Part shown: positions 18,291-28,042 of the stretch, piece by piece
Layout: every line of letters begins with the position of its first letter
Position numbering within the stretch: position 1 is the first letter of the stretch
Source of the DNA: Rippkaea orientalis PCC 8801
GTDB lineage: Bacteria; Cyanobacteriota; Cyanobacteriia; Cyanobacteriales; Microcystaceae
Assembly: GCF_000021805.1 (NCBI RefSeq)
Contig: NC_011726.1
Location: forward strand, 1,488,001 to 1,552,000
DNA length: 64,000 bases
Reading direction: 5' to 3'
Notes under the pieces: model-generated
Told to the model about the DNA's origin: nothing
Databases searched by the model: none
Seen by the model: only the letters and a program-made list of their open reading frames with translations
Made by a program: the position numbers and the translations under genes

Positions 18291-19175
18291 TCAACAAATC
18301 AGCGAGGCAATATGTTCTACTAGCCATAACCCGGCGACTGAGTTACCTTGAGCATCAAGCGGGGGACTATAACAAGCGATCGCGCCTTGTTCGGGAATGA
18401 GGGTTAAAACTGCGCCACTAACCCCTGATTTCGTCGGTAATCCCACTTTTTGGGCAAAGTCTGCTGACGCTTCGTATAACCCACAGGTGGTCATAATTTC
18501 CCTAACAATTTGACAGTGTTTTGCTAATATTAAATCAGACCCTTTCACTAACAATAATCCCAGACGAACTAAATCAATAATTGTCCCCGATAAACAACAA
18601 ATATGGTTGTAGGTATCTAAAGCTAACTCTGGATTTTCTAAGTAGCCTTTAGCGGTTAATTTTTCAACAATTGCCTGATTACGAAAGTTAGGGAGAGAAC
18701 GAACAGAATTGAGGATAGTTTCGCTTAAAAATAACTGACAACCTGCTTGTTTATTCAGCCAAAAACGCAATTTTTCACACCGATTAAATCCGTTCTCACC
18801 CATTAACAAAGAGGCCAAAGTAATTGCACCACTATTAATCATCGGATTACGAGGAAATCCATTATCTATCTCTAATTGATCCAAAGAATTAAAGGGTAAA
18901 TTAGAAGGGTTTTGTCCTACTTTTTTAAAGACTAATTCCTCTCCTAACTGTTCAAGAAGGTAAAGTAAAACAAAGGGTTTAATAACACTCATCAAGGGAA
19001 ATATTTGTTCAATATTTCCGTGACTTTCTAACTGATTATCTAAGCTAATAAAAGCTATGGCTAACCCATTAGGATCAGCTTGGGATAACCAGGGAATATA
19101 ATCAGGAAGTTGCCCTATTTTTGCCTTATCTTGCGCTTGGAGTATTAAATCAGATGAAATCACCTTGCAAACCAT
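18291..19175 (-). CDS. glsA: Glutaminase
   Basis: 294 aa. It converts glutamine to glutamate and ammonia. It belongs to the serine-dependent beta-lactamase-like glutaminase family: SVIKPF carries the catalytic Ser-x-x-Lys, FKKVGQNPSNLPFNS and NPMINSGAI are the family signatures, and KSGVSGAV lies near the C-terminus. It lies 25 bases after the chemoreceptor gene on the same strand, so it is probably the last gene of the cheW-cheR-mcp transcript. A functional link to signalling is unproven. Confidence 0.93.
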   Translation of the reverse strand: MVCKVISSDLILQAQDKAKIGQLPDYIPWLSQADPNGLAIAFISLDNQLESHGNIEQIFPLMSVIKPFVLLYLLEQLGEELVFKKVGQNPSNLPFNSLDQLEIDNGFPRNPMINSGAITLASLLMGENGFNRCEKLRFWLNKQAGCQLFLSETILNSVRSLPNFRNQAIVEKLTAKGYLENPELALDTYNHICCLSGTIIDLVRLGLLLVKGSDLILAKHCQIVREIMTTCGLYEASADFAQKVGLPTKSGVSGAVLTLIPEQGAIACYSPPLDAQGNSVAGLWLVEHIASLIC

Positions 19176-19200
19176 AGCTTGATCAGTTATTATTCACTGA

Positions 19201-20895
19201 TTACTGTTTGACTTTAAAGACAGATATTTCTGATTGTAATCCTTGAGCAGCATCATCTAAACGTTCGAGAACAATGTGGGTATCATGTAAAGAATAGGCA
19301 GTTTGTTCAGAACCTTCACTGAGTTGTTCCATTGCTTCTCGAATATGTTGAGCACTACGCGCTTGTTCTTCCATGCTTTTACTTACTAATTCAAAGCGAG
19401 GAGTAATACTTTGAACCTGTTCAATAACTTGGGCAATTTGTTGACTAATACTCCCCACATCTTCCACACTACTACTCACTTCCTTATTAAATTTGTCCAT
19501 TTCCATGACCCCCATAGAAACAGCCGATTGCATCTCTTTAACCATTTGTTCGATTTCTAATGTAGCGACGGCGGTTTGATCGGCTAAACGGCGAATTTCG
19601 CGGGCAACGACAGCAAACCCTGCGCCGTATTCTCCCGCTTTTTCTGCTTCAATAGCAGCGTTTAACGAAAGTAAATTGGTTTGATCGGCAACTTTTGTAA
19701 TGGTTAAAACGACGCTATTAATATTATGGGCTTTTTCACTCATCACCCCTAATTTAGACGCAATAGAAGTGGTCGCTTCTGCTAATTGACGCATCGTTTG
19801 TTCCATTCTTCCTAAGTCGTGTTGTCCCTGATTGGCTGCGTCAGCCGTACTTTGGGACATCTCCGTAATTTGCTCCATGGTATGGACTAATTCTTCAGAA
19901 GTATTGGCAATTTCCTGTGCAGTTGTGGTGACTTCATTAGTCGAGGCAATTTGTTCGGTTAAGGTAGCTTCTAATTGCTTTCTAGAAGCTGACATTTGGG
20001 TGGTTGAACTGGTAATTTGAATGCCCGATTGTTGCACCTCAGAAATCAAAGAATTAAGGTTAGCAATCATAGTTTTGAGGGCTCCTAATAGTTGCCCAAT
20101 TTCATCATTAGAAGTCATTTCAACTTCCGCCGTCAGATTACCCGCAGAAACCGCCTCTGCAACGGCTACAGCTTTCTTTAACGAGCTAGTAATATTATTA
20201 GTAATCCATAATCCTAAAATAATATTAGCAGCAATACCAATAAAGAAGACGAAAGACACTAAAAATACAGTTCTTTGCTGATGCTCTTTGGCTAAATCGG
20301 CTGCTTGTTGCGACCATTTAATCACTTCTTGCAACAGTTCCGTGTTTTCTGCTTTTAGCTGTTCTTGTATCTTCTGAAGTCCTTCACCGGCCGCTTTAGC
20401 TTGAGCAATTTGATTACTTTTAATTAATCCAAACGCCCGATCAGCTTCATTGCGATATCCGATATAGGTTTGTTCGTATTGATTGAGGGTTTGACCAATT
20501 AAGTTAAAGGCATCTTTTTCTTCGTCAGAGATAGTTTCTCTAATTTGTTTAGCAATTAAACTTTTAGATTCTCCAATAGCCCCATCAATTTTGTTATGTC
20601 GGGCATTAAATTCATTGATCGAAGCGTCTATATTATCGTCTCCTGTATTTTTATTTCCTGTATAAATACCGCGAAAAGACTTTTCAAAAAACACCACTTG
20701 ATCGAGTTGATTTTCCTGAATTTGAATAAATTTTTGAATCAACGAAAGATCTTGTTCAGCCACTCTTCTGACTTCTTTATAAAGTTGAGTCATGCCAAAC
20801 CCGGTCATGATCGCTCCAAGGGCCATAATGAAGGCAGAAAAAATCAGTAGACTTAGTAATTTTGATTGAATGGTTAACAATTTAAAAAGATTCAT
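19201..20895 (-). CDS. Methyl-accepting chemotaxis protein
   Basis: 564 aa. TM1 (LLSLLIFSAFIMALGAIMTGFGM) lies near residues 12-35. A helical periplasmic four-helix-bundle-like sensor is followed by TM2 (VSFVFFIGIAANIILGLWI, ~205-228) and a HAMP domain (SSLKKAVAVAEAVSAGNLTAEV). The cytoplasmic signalling hairpin has the conserved tip VADQTNLLSLNAAIEAEKAGEYGAGFAVVA, which binds CheW/CheA. It is encoded 12 bases after cheR and so belongs to the same operon. No cheA is in the window, so its kinase must lie elsewhere. The signal sensed is unknown. Confidence 0.94.
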   Translation of the reverse strand: MNLFKLLTIQSKLLSLLIFSAFIMALGAIMTGFGMTQLYKEVRRVAEQDLSLIQKFIQIQENQLDQVVFFEKSFRGIYTGNKNTGDDNIDASINEFNARHNKIDGAIGESKSLIAKQIRETISDEEKDAFNLIGQTLNQYEQTYIGYRNEADRAFGLIKSNQIAQAKAAGEGLQKIQEQLKAENTELLQEVIKWSQQAADLAKEHQQRTVFLVSFVFFIGIAANIILGLWITNNITSSLKKAVAVAEAVSAGNLTAEVEMTSNDEIGQLLGALKTMIANLNSLISEVQQSGIQITSSTTQMSASRKQLEATLTEQIASTNEVTTTAQEIANTSEELVHTMEQITEMSQSTADAANQGQHDLGRMEQTMRQLAEATTSIASKLGVMSEKAHNINSVVLTITKVADQTNLLSLNAAIEAEKAGEYGAGFAVVAREIRRLADQTAVATLEIEQMVKEMQSAVSMGVMEMDKFNKEVSSSVEDVGSISQQIAQVIEQVQSITPRFELVSKSMEEQARSAQHIREAMEQLSEGSEQTAYSLHDTHIVLERLDDAAQGLQSEISVFKVKQ

Positions 20896-20907
20896 AGAGG
20901 TTCAAAT

Positions 20908-22128
20908 TTAAGGATTTTGTAGACGTTGAATACGATTTTTTAGGACAGCCGCTCCTTTAGCATCTCCTTGACTTTCTCTGAGTAACGCTAGGTGCATTAA
21001 GGCCTCTTGATAATCAGGTTGAAGATAAAGAGCTTTCTGGAAATATCGCTGAGCTTTATCTATATTTCCTTTGGCTTGTTCAATTTCTCCGAGTAATAAA
21101 TAGGCGGAGGCATCGGCGGGATTTTGGCTTAGATAGTTCTGACACTGTTCCGTCGCTTCCGATAATTGTCCCTGATTAGCCAGTTTTCGGGCACTTTTTA
21201 AAGCAGAAAGTTGGGTTTGCTGAGATTCAGGTGATGGACTGGGATTTGAGGGGAAAGGCTTGCGTTTTTTGACGGTGACAAGGTTGGAAGGACTGGAGAC
21301 AACAGGCGGTTTTATGGGTGAGGATGGGGCAGGATCGAGTATTTTCTGATAGGCAAACGCCGAAGGATGGGGCATATAGCGAAAAGGCGGACTATTGAGC
21401 AACGTGGTTTCAACAGCACCGACAAATAGCAAGCCGCGATCGCAGAGGATTTTCTCTAGGATATTGATAGCACGGTTGCGTGACGCATTGTCTAAATAAA
21501 TCAGTAAATGACGACAGAAGATGATCTGGTAGGGTTCTTGCAGTAACCAGGTATTCAACAGATTATTTTGTCTAAATTTCACTTGATTACGCACTGAAGG
21601 AGGAACTTCATACAAATCATTTCCGATGGTAAAAAATGATTTATCTTCAGGAAAATCATGAGTCCGAAAGGAATTACTCCCATAAATTCCCTGTTTTGCC
21701 TTGGCTAAAGCGGTTTCACTGATATCCATCCCATCGATCTCAAATTGGTGTGGACTTAGGGGAACCTCGAACAGTGTCATAGCAATGGAGTAGGCTTCTT
21801 CTCCGGTGGAACAGGGTAAGCTTAAGACTCGTAATTTTTCTTGGGGATGGTTGGGAAGCCATTCGCTTCTAACGTATTTTCGCAGGAGGTTAAAGGCTTC
21901 GTAATGCCGAAAAAACCACGTTTCAGAAATGACGATTTCTTCGACGAGTTCCTGAAATTCCCGTTGAGAACGCTCAAGATGTTTCAGATAGCTAGGCAAA
22001 TCGTTACATCCGCAAGCTTTTTGGCGGTTGGCGATCGCCTTTGATAATTGGCGAGTCCCGATCTTGCTTTCCTCTAAACCGACTCTTTCTTTGAGTAATC
22101 TTGCTATTTCTGTTTGTTCAGAGTTCAT
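20908..22128 (-). CDS. cheR: CheR-type protein-glutamate methyltransferase with C-terminal TPR repeats
   Basis: 406 aa. CheR_N (ERVGLEESKIGTRQLSKAI...) is followed by the SAM-binding domain (LRVLSLPCSTGEEAYSIAM, FEIDGMDISETALAKAKQGIYG, IIFCRHLLIYLD). After a Pro/Ser-rich linker come TPR units (ADASAYLLLGEIEQAKGNIDKAQRYFQKALYLQPDYQEALMHLALL). CheR-TPR fusions are characteristic of Wsp-like or alternative chemosensory systems. Its ATG overlaps the cheW stop by four bases, and the chemoreceptor gene follows. Confidence 0.93.
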   Translation of the reverse strand: MNSEQTEIARLLKERVGLEESKIGTRQLSKAIANRQKACGCNDLPSYLKHLERSQREFQELVEEIVISETWFFRHYEAFNLLRKYVRSEWLPNHPQEKLRVLSLPCSTGEEAYSIAMTLFEVPLSPHQFEIDGMDISETALAKAKQGIYGSNSFRTHDFPEDKSFFTIGNDLYEVPPSVRNQVKFRQNNLLNTWLLQEPYQIIFCRHLLIYLDNASRNRAINILEKILCDRGLLFVGAVETTLLNSPPFRYMPHPSAFAYQKILDPAPSSPIKPPVVSSPSNLVTVKKRKPFPSNPSPSPESQQTQLSALKSARKLANQGQLSEATEQCQNYLSQNPADASAYLLLGEIEQAKGNIDKAQRYFQKALYLQPDYQEALMHLALLRESQGDAKGAAVLKNRIQRLQNP

Positions 22129-22592
22129 CTTGCTTGCGACCGATTTTCAGGTAATAGCCATGTCTGTTGTGAGTCCGACAGTAAGTTCTCCACTCGCAGT
22201 CGCTGAATCATTCCGTGGGGTTCTGAGATCATTTCTCCTAAGTATCCGGCGGTATCTGAGGGTAATTCTGTGGGCATTAAATCGCTGTCTCGTTTGTGTA
22301 CCGTATCAGTGACTTGCTCGGCAATCAGTCCTAAATAACGAGTTTCCCCATCAGACAGGGGATAATTGACCATGATAATTCGTGTACTTAAACAGTTGCG
22401 ACAAGGGCGACCACTGATTAAGCAACATAAATCAATGGCAGGAACAATTTTACCGCGATAATTGAACACTCCCGCGACGTGCTTAGGTGCTTGATACACC
22501 GCTCTAAAAGGTACTTGTGGAATAATCTCCACTACCTGGGTGCTATCAATGGCGTATTTCTCATCCCCGATATGAAATAGCAGTAGCAACAT
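22125..22592 (-). CDS. cheW: CheW-like adaptor protein
   Basis: 155 aa, a single CheW domain: LLFHIGDEKYAIDSTQVVEIIP, HVAGVFNYRGKIVPAIDL and YLGLIAEQVTDTV. It couples chemoreceptors to the CheA kinase. It has an unusual Cys cluster (LCCLISGRPCRNCLS) in the middle, as seen in some WspB-like CheW proteins. It is the first gene of the apparent cheW-cheR-mcp-glsA operon. Confidence 0.9.
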   Translation of the reverse strand: MLLLLFHIGDEKYAIDSTQVVEIIPQVPFRAVYQAPKHVAGVFNYRGKIVPAIDLCCLISGRPCRNCLSTRIIMVNYPLSDGETRYLGLIAEQVTDTVHKRDSDLMPTELPSDTAGYLGEMISEPHGMIQRLRVENLLSDSQQTWLLPENRSQAR

Positions 22593-22939
22593 AGAATCTA
22601 TGAGAGGTCCCTTGGAACATGACTGAAATGGGTTATCGACCTAACTTCCCTTAATTGATCTTACCCCTAACTTTGAAATATTTTGTTTTTTTTCTGGGAT
22701 AAAATTTAATAATTTGCAACAATTCCCCCAACTAAGGAGTTACTCATCCAAATTAGTCGTTGAAATTGAGGAGAGTTCACACAGAGGAGGTCAACCCTTA
22801 ATCGTTTTTACGGAGGGACTGGAACCTTACAGGGTGTCACCAAAGATACGGGGATAGGGGTTAAGGAAAATTCCTCTCAAATTTTCAGTTGATGTCCAGA
22901 AAATTATAAAATTAATCGAACAAATCAATAACAATCAAT
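22593..22939. other. 347-base divergent intergenic region, no gene seen
   Basis: Lies between divergent cheW and folK and should hold both promoters. It contains purine-rich tracts and a small palindrome GGTGTCACC near 22835, but no recognisable riboswitch, tRNA or ORF. Confidence 0.5.
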
Positions 22940-23425
22940 ATGGTTCAATCCGCGATCGCTCTAGGGAGTAATTTAGGAGACTCCCTTAGTATTTTAAATG
23001 AAAGTCTTAACTTGATTTCTCAGTCCCCTGAAATAGACCTTAAAGCTTTTTCTTCATGGTATCGAACAGTTCCTATTGGACCACCCCAACCCAACTATCT
23101 TAACGGGTGTGCCATCCTTGAAACGAATTTATCTCCTGAAAAATTATTACAAATTCTCCTAAAAATAGAGCAGCACTTTGGACGAATACGACGCGAAAAA
23201 TGGGGGCCGCGAACCTTAGATTTAGATTTGCTATTATATAATGATTTAATTCTTGAGACAGATCACCTGCAAATTCCCCATCCCCGAATGCTAGATAGGG
23301 CTTTTGTTTTAGTCCCTTTGGTACAAATTGCCCCGACTTGGGTACATCCAGTGACTCAAAAAACGATCATTGAACTCCTTGACGGGGTAGACTGTTCTGG
23401 AGTGACGCTTGATCTAACCCCCTAA
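22940..23425 (+). CDS. folK: 2-amino-4-hydroxy-6-hydroxymethyldihydropteridine diphosphokinase
   Basis: 161 aa, normal for HPPK. It transfers pyrophosphate from ATP to the pterin in folate synthesis. Seen: ALGSNLGDS at the start, SSWYRTVPIGPPQPNYLNG, RIRREKWGPRTLDLDLLLYND (substrate and Mg2+ sites), and HPRMLDRAFVLVPL. It is the first gene of a tight plus-strand trio with a Nudix hydrolase (10-base gap) and a photolyase. Confidence 0.96.
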   Translation: MVQSAIALGSNLGDSLSILNESLNLISQSPEIDLKAFSSWYRTVPIGPPQPNYLNGCAILETNLSPEKLLQILLKIEQHFGRIRREKWGPRTLDLDLLLYNDLILETDHLQIPHPRMLDRAFVLVPLVQIAPTWVHPVTQKTIIELLDGVDCSGVTLDLTP

Positions 23426-23435
23426 TTTTAAGTTT

Positions 23436-23987
23436 ATGTCTATTGTCAACGAACCCCCCATCTATCTACAACAACGTCTCTTTTATCGGGGACGCAAATT
23501 CAATTTTGATGTTAATTCCCTGCGCTTACCCAATGGTGTTGAAGGAGACTGGGAATGTATTCGTCATCCTGGGGGAGCTTTGGCGGTTCCCATTACCCCA
23601 GAGGGTAAACTGGTATTGGTGAAACAGTATCGTTTTGCTGTGGAAGGACGACTTTTGGAATTTCCGGCCGGAACCCTAGAACCGAATGAGGAAGCTGCTG
23701 AAACGATTAAACGAGAAATTGAGGAAGAAACGGGATATCGCGCTCATAAATGGCATTTTCTCGGTAAATTCCCCCTTGCTCCTGGTTATTCGGATGAGTA
23801 CATCTATCCTTTTCTTGCCCAAGACTTAGAAAAATTAGAACAACCCCCAACCCAAGATGAGGATGAAGATATTGAAGTGGTTTTAATGACGTTTTCTGAA
23901 TTTGAAGCAGCTATTATTGCGGGAGAATTGATTGATGCTAAATCAATTACCAGTTTTTTGATGGCTAAACTTTTTTTAGGAAAGTAA
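23436..23987 (+). CDS. Nudix hydrolase (ADP-ribose pyrophosphatase-like)
   Basis: 183 aa. A full Nudix box GTLEPNEEAAETIKREIEEETGY is present in the centre (Gx5Ex7REUxEExGU). The upstream LVKQYRFAVEGRLLEFPAG is typical of ADP-ribose or nucleoside-diphosphate-sugar hydrolases. The exact substrate is not determinable from sequence. It sits between folK and the photolyase gene with gaps of 10 and 22 bases, so the three are probably cotranscribed. Confidence 0.9.
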   Translation: MSIVNEPPIYLQQRLFYRGRKFNFDVNSLRLPNGVEGDWECIRHPGGALAVPITPEGKLVLVKQYRFAVEGRLLEFPAGTLEPNEEAAETIKREIEEETGYRAHKWHFLGKFPLAPGYSDEYIYPFLAQDLEKLEQPPTQDEDEDIEVVLMTFSEFEAAIIAGELIDAKSITSFLMAKLFLGK

Positions 23988-24009
23988 GCAATAATTTGAT
24001 GGGAAATAC

Positions 24010-25455
24010 ATGAGTAAGTTAATTCTATTTTGGCATCGTAAAGATTTACGGATTTCCGATAATATTGGACTGGCAAAAGCTCGCCAAAAATCATCGAAAG
24101 TTGTGGGTATTTTTTGTTTTGATTCTAATATTTTAGAACAGAATGATATCGCTCCAGTGAGGATTGCTTATCTCATTGGTTGTTTACAAGAATTACAACA
24201 AACTTATCAAAAATTAGGCAGCAATTTATTATTTATTCAAGGAGAACCCAGTCACATTATTCCCCAGTTAGCCGCCGTTCTTGACGCAGAAGCTGTCTTC
24301 TGGAATCTCGATGTTGAACCTTATTCCCAAAGGCGCGATGAACAAGTTATACAAGCTTTAAAAGAACAAGGGATCAAAACCCAAACTTACTGGGATCAAT
24401 TATTACATTATCCTGGAGAAATTGTGACCAAATCGGGTGAACCTTATAAGGTTTATACGCCATTTTGGAAAAATTGGGAACTGCAATCTAAAGATTCTAT
24501 TACCAATAATTTAGAAAGTCTAGAAGGATTAACTCAAACAGAACTACAACAGGCTAAAAATGTCAATATTATTGACTTACCCACAGTCCAAGAATTAGGG
24601 TATCGTTGGGATTATCCTTTGATTTTATCCCCAGGAGAAACAGCAGCAGCCGAAAGACTCGATTACTTTTGTGATGCAGCGATTAATGAGTATCAAGAAC
24701 AACGCAATTTCCCCGCTATTGAGGGAACCTCTCAACTGAGTCCTGCCTTAAAATTTGGGGTCATTGGTATTCGTACAGTTTGGCAAGCAACCCTGAAAGC
24801 GATGGAAAATAGTCGCAGTGATGAGGTAAGAGAAAGTATTGTAACTTGGCAAAAAGAATTAGCTTGGCGAGAATTTTATCAACATTGTTTATACTTTTTT
24901 CCTGAATTAGCCGAGGGACCCTATCGAGAGGACTTTCAAGACTTTCCTTGGGACAATAATGAGGTATTATTTCAAGCTTGGTGTGAGGGAAAAACCGGAT
25001 ATCCTATTGTTGATGCTGCCATGAGACAGTTAAATGAAACTGGATGGATGCACAACCGTTGTCGCATGATTGTAGCGAGTTTTCTGACCAAAGATTTAAT
25101 GATTAATTGGCAATGGGGAGAAAAATATTTTATGCAAACCTTAATTGATGGAGACTTAGCGGCTAATAATGGGGGATGGCAATGGAGTGCATCGAGTGGA
25201 ATGGACCCCAAACCTTTACGCATTTTTAACCCAGCTAGTCAAGCGCAAAAATTTGATCCTGATGCTGATTATATCCGTCAATGGCTACCTGAATTAAGGT
25301 CCCTTGATACCGAAGTCTTAGTTACGGGAAAAATCTCTCCCCTCGACTGTCTAAGTTGTGGTTATCCTCAACCCATCGTTAATCATAATCAGCAACAACG
25401 GGAGTTTAAAAGACGATACAGTCAAGTTAAACAGACAAAATCAGTAAACACTTAA
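24010..25455 (+). CDS. phr: Deoxyribodipyrimidine photolyase (class I CPD photolyase)
   Basis: 481 aa. It uses FADH- and an antenna cofactor to split cyclobutane pyrimidine dimers in blue light. The N-terminal photolyase alpha/beta domain reads [18 protein letters not shown]. The C-terminal FAD domain has [48 protein letters not shown] and the binding loop [21 protein letters not shown]. The length and NNGGWQW loop favour a class I CPD photolyase over a cryptochrome. It is the last gene of the folK operon. Confidence 0.95.
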   Translation: MSKLILFWHRKDLRISDNIGLAKARQKSSKVVGIFCFDSNILEQNDIAPVRIAYLIGCLQELQQTYQKLGSNLLFIQGEPSHIIPQLAAVLDAEAVFWNLDVEPYSQRRDEQVIQALKEQGIKTQTYWDQLLHYPGEIVTKSGEPYKVYTPFWKNWELQSKDSITNNLESLEGLTQTELQQAKNVNIIDLPTVQELGYRWDYPLILSPGETAAAERLDYFCDAAINEYQEQRNFPAIEGTSQLSPALKFGVIGIRTVWQATLKAMENSRSDEVRESIVTWQKELAWREFYQHCLYFFPELAEGPYREDFQDFPWDNNEVLFQAWCEGKTGYPIVDAAMRQLNETGWMHNRCRMIVASFLTKDLMINWQWGEKYFMQTLIDGDLAANNGGWQWSASSGMDPKPLRIFNPASQAQKFDPDADYIRQWLPELRSLDTEVLVTGKISPLDCLSCGYPQPIVNHNQQQREFKRRYSQVKQTKSVNT

Positions 25456-25502
25456 AAGTATCGGGGCTTTTCAGAAAACATTTTATGGTAAAGCCATAAG
25501 AA

Positions 25503-26525
25503 TTAACGCTGAGACGCGCGTAATTGTCCACAAGCTGCATTGGCTTCTAGTCCCCTTGAATAACGTACGCTGACGGCAATTTTATGCTGTTCAAGGACTT
25601 GAACAAAGGTTTGAATTTGTGTTTGATTAGGGCGTTGATAATCAGCTTCATCTATGGGATTATAGGGAATCAAATTAACATGACTTTGAAACCCTTTTAA
25701 TAAGTTTGCTAACTCGATCGCCTGTTCAGGTAAATCATTCACTCCCCCTAACAAAACATATTCAAAACTAATTCTACGTCCCGTAATATTGACATATTCT
25801 CGACAATCTGCTAGTAAATTTTTGAGGGTATAATGTTGAGCACTGGGAATCAATGTTTCCCGTAATGGTTGATTAGAAGCATGAAGGCTAACCGCTAAGG
25901 TAACTTGTAGATGATGGTGGGCTAATTGAATAATTTTTTGGGGGAGTCCTACCGTGGAAATAGTCAGCGATCGCTGTCCAATTCCGATGTCTTGATTGAG
26001 AATTTTAACACTTTTCACCACCTCTTCTAAATTCAATAAAGGTTCACCCATTCCCATAAAGACAACATGACTCACCCGTCGCTGAAAGTCCTCTTGAACC
26101 GTTAACACTTGATCCACAATTTCATGGGCTCTAAGATGGCGTTGATAGCCTCCCTTTCCTGTCGCACAAAAATCGCAGGCCATGGGACACCCTACTTGAG
26201 AAGACACGCATACCGTCAAGCGTTTAGCGGTAGGAATACCCACCGTTTCGATGATTAACCCATCACCAAGACATAATAGATATTTTCGGGTTGCATCAGG
26301 CGCAACCGTGCGATAATCGATGGTAGAACGACCAATCGGATAATTGATGAGTTTTTCGCGCCAAGTTTTCGGGAAAACAGAAATTTCATCGAGCGATCGC
26401 GCCCCTTTCTCGTATAACCACTGATGGAGTTGTTTCCCGCGATAGGTGGGTTGTCCCTGTTTCTCAACCCATTGGGTCAATTCGTCTAAAGATTTCCCTA
26501 ACAGGGTTTCTTCGGTTACAAGCAT
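25503..26525 (-). CDS. rlmN: Dual-specificity RNA methyltransferase RlmN
   Basis: 340 aa radical-SAM enzyme that methylates C2 of A2503 in 23S rRNA and A37 in some tRNAs. The iron-sulfur cluster motif is CPMACDFC within [27 protein letters not shown] and the C-terminal catalytic Cys region ANAACGQLR are present. It is convergent with the photolyase gene and separated by 47 bases. Confidence 0.96.
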   Translation of the reverse strand: MLVTEETLLGKSLDELTQWVEKQGQPTYRGKQLHQWLYEKGARSLDEISVFPKTWREKLINYPIGRSTIDYRTVAPDATRKYLLCLGDGLIIETVGIPTAKRLTVCVSSQVGCPMACDFCATGKGGYQRHLRAHEIVDQVLTVQEDFQRRVSHVVFMGMGEPLLNLEEVVKSVKILNQDIGIGQRSLTISTVGLPQKIIQLAHHHLQVTLAVSLHASNQPLRETLIPSAQHYTLKNLLADCREYVNITGRRISFEYVLLGGVNDLPEQAIELANLLKGFQSHVNLIPYNPIDEADYQRPNQTQIQTFVQVLEQHKIAVSVRYSRGLEANAACGQLRASQR

Positions 26526-26842
26526 TACTGACTATTTATCATTGAAAAGATCTTACCTCAATCCTAACGTGAGTTTGATAGAACGCACCTTAGTCCCAAT
26601 AACCAATTACTGAAAGTCTTTATCAAAATTTCATAACGATTGATATCTTAACCCGTAATCTGTAATAAAGTCGGCACTTTTAGCAATTTTAGCCTTAAAG
26701 ACCATAACCTAGAACATGACACTCGAATTTCAGGGTTGTTTTTTTGAGAATTATTAGGAATAATTAGCAACAGTGCTAAAATACATTAGCCAAATATCAA
26801 TAAATATAGTCAATCTAATCTTAAGGAGTGAAGCAAGCGACA
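26526..26842. other. 317-base divergent region upstream of the iron locus
   Basis: Lies between divergent rlmN and the first futA gene. Apart from the Fur-like site at 26745-26759 and a Shine-Dalgarno AAGGAG at 26823-26828, I see no gene or RNA element here. Confidence 0.5.
26745..26759. promoter_or_regulatory. Possible degenerate Fur box upstream of the first futA
   Basis: TGAGAATTATTAGGA matches the 7-1-7 Fur site TGATAATNATTATCA at all but three of the fourteen fixed positions at most. It lies ~85-100 bases upstream of the first futA-like gene. It is weaker than the site at 29102. Confidence 0.4.
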
Positions 26843-27940
26843 GTGAAACCCATTTCCCGACGTATTTTCCTAAGTCTGAGTACAGCAACGGCTGTAGTCG
26901 GTGTTAATCAGCTTTTAGCCAGTTGTGGAAACAACCAGAGTAGTACCCCTAGTTCCAGTCCCGATACCACTACACCTCCTCCCACCCAAGGAGAACTCAA
27001 CCTCTATTCATCCCGTCACTACAACACTGATAATGAACTTTATCAAGGGTTTACCCAAGAAACTGGTATTAAGGTTAATCTGATTGAAGGAAAGGACGAT
27101 GAACTCATCGAACGTATCCAAAGTGAAGGGGAAAATAGTCCAGCCGATATCTTAATTACCGTCGATGTTGCCCGTCTATGGCGTGCTCAAGAAGCGGGCA
27201 TTTTTACCCCTATTTCTTCTCCTATTTTAACTGAAAAGATTCCCCCGTCTTTACGCGAACCCGAAGGGCTATGGTTTGGATTTACCAAGCGGGCAAGGGT
27301 GATTATGTATAACAAAAATAAAGTAAAACCTGAAGATCTTTCCACCTATGAAGATCTGGCTAATCCTAAATGGAAAGGGCGCATTATTGTTCGTCCTTCT
27401 AGTAATGTTTATAATCAGTCCCTAGTTGCTTCTTTAATTGTTGCCCACGGAGAAGCCAAAACAGAAGAATGGTGTCGCGGGTTAGTTGCTAATTTGGCGC
27501 GGGAAGCCCAAGGTAATGATATGGGACAAATTCAAGATGTGGCCGCCGGAGTGGGGGATCTTACCCTAGCCAATACCTATTATTTAACCCGCTTTGCTAA
27601 GTCAGATGATCCGGCTAAAAAAGAAATTTTTGAGAAAATTGGCGTATTTTTTCCCAATCAACAAGATCGAGGAACCCATGTCAATATTAGTGGGGCAGGA
27701 GTGGTTAAAACCACTAAAAATAAAGAAAATGCCGTTAAATTCTTGGAATATTTGACCTCAAATACAGCGCAAGAATTTTTCGCCAAAGGAAACGATGAAT
27801 ATCCTGTGGTAGAAGGGATAGCCTTAGACCCGATTTTAGCGAATTTTGGCACGTTTAAAGCCGATGATACGAATATTGCTTCTTTTGGTCCCAATTTAGC
27901 TACCGCCGTGAAAGTGATGGATCGCGCAGGGTGGAAGTAG
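26843..27940 (+). CDS. futA1: FutA-type Fe(3+) ABC transporter substrate-binding lipoprotein
   Basis: 365 aa. It begins with a twin-arginine-like signal (SRRIFLSLSTATAVVG) and a lipobox LLASC, so the mature protein is probably lipid-anchored. The body (LNLYSSRHYNTDNELYQGFTQETGIKVNLIEGKDDELIERI, RPSSNVYNQSL, NTYYLTR) has the Tyr residues used by FutA for ferric iron. It binds Fe(3+) for the FutBC importer, whose genes are not in the window. The GTG at 26843 is chosen because a GTG five codons earlier overlaps the Shine-Dalgarno. A close paralogue follows ~100 bases downstream. Confidence 0.92.
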   Translation: MKPISRRIFLSLSTATAVVGVNQLLASCGNNQSSTPSSSPDTTTPPPTQGELNLYSSRHYNTDNELYQGFTQETGIKVNLIEGKDDELIERIQSEGENSPADILITVDVARLWRAQEAGIFTPISSPILTEKIPPSLREPEGLWFGFTKRARVIMYNKNKVKPEDLSTYEDLANPKWKGRIIVRPSSNVYNQSLVASLIVAHGEAKTEEWCRGLVANLAREAQGNDMGQIQDVAAGVGDLTLANTYYLTRFAKSDDPAKKEIFEKIGVFFPNQQDRGTHVNISGAGVVKTTKNKENAVKFLEYLTSNTAQEFFAKGNDEYPVVEGIALDPILANFGTFKADDTNIASFGPNLATAVKVMDRAGWK

Positions 27941-27942
27941 GT

Positions 27943-28015
27943 GTCTGGGAGGGTGGGGGAGTGGGGGAGTAGGGGAGATAATTTTAACTCCTGCCTCCTG
28001 CCTCCTGCCTTCATT
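27943..28015. repeat. Composite G-rich / CTGCCTC-heptamer repeat
   Basis: GGGAGGGTGGGGGAGTGGGGG-like sequence is followed by gataattttaactc and tandem CTGCCTC units. It fills the gap between the two futA paralogues. The layout is the same as at 2.5, 7.85 and 41.44 kb. Confidence 0.75.
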
Positions 28016-28042
28016 AACTATTATCAATTAGGAGAAAAAATC

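Noticed and set aside
22593-22939. Possible riboswitch or structured RNA upstream of folK
   Set aside because: Only short palindromes are visible; no known riboswitch core could be recognised by eye.
27941-28042. 5' extension of futA2 through the G-rich/heptamer repeat
   Set aside because: Translates repeat DNA; the ATG at 28043 has a Shine-Dalgarno and begins the Tat signal directly.
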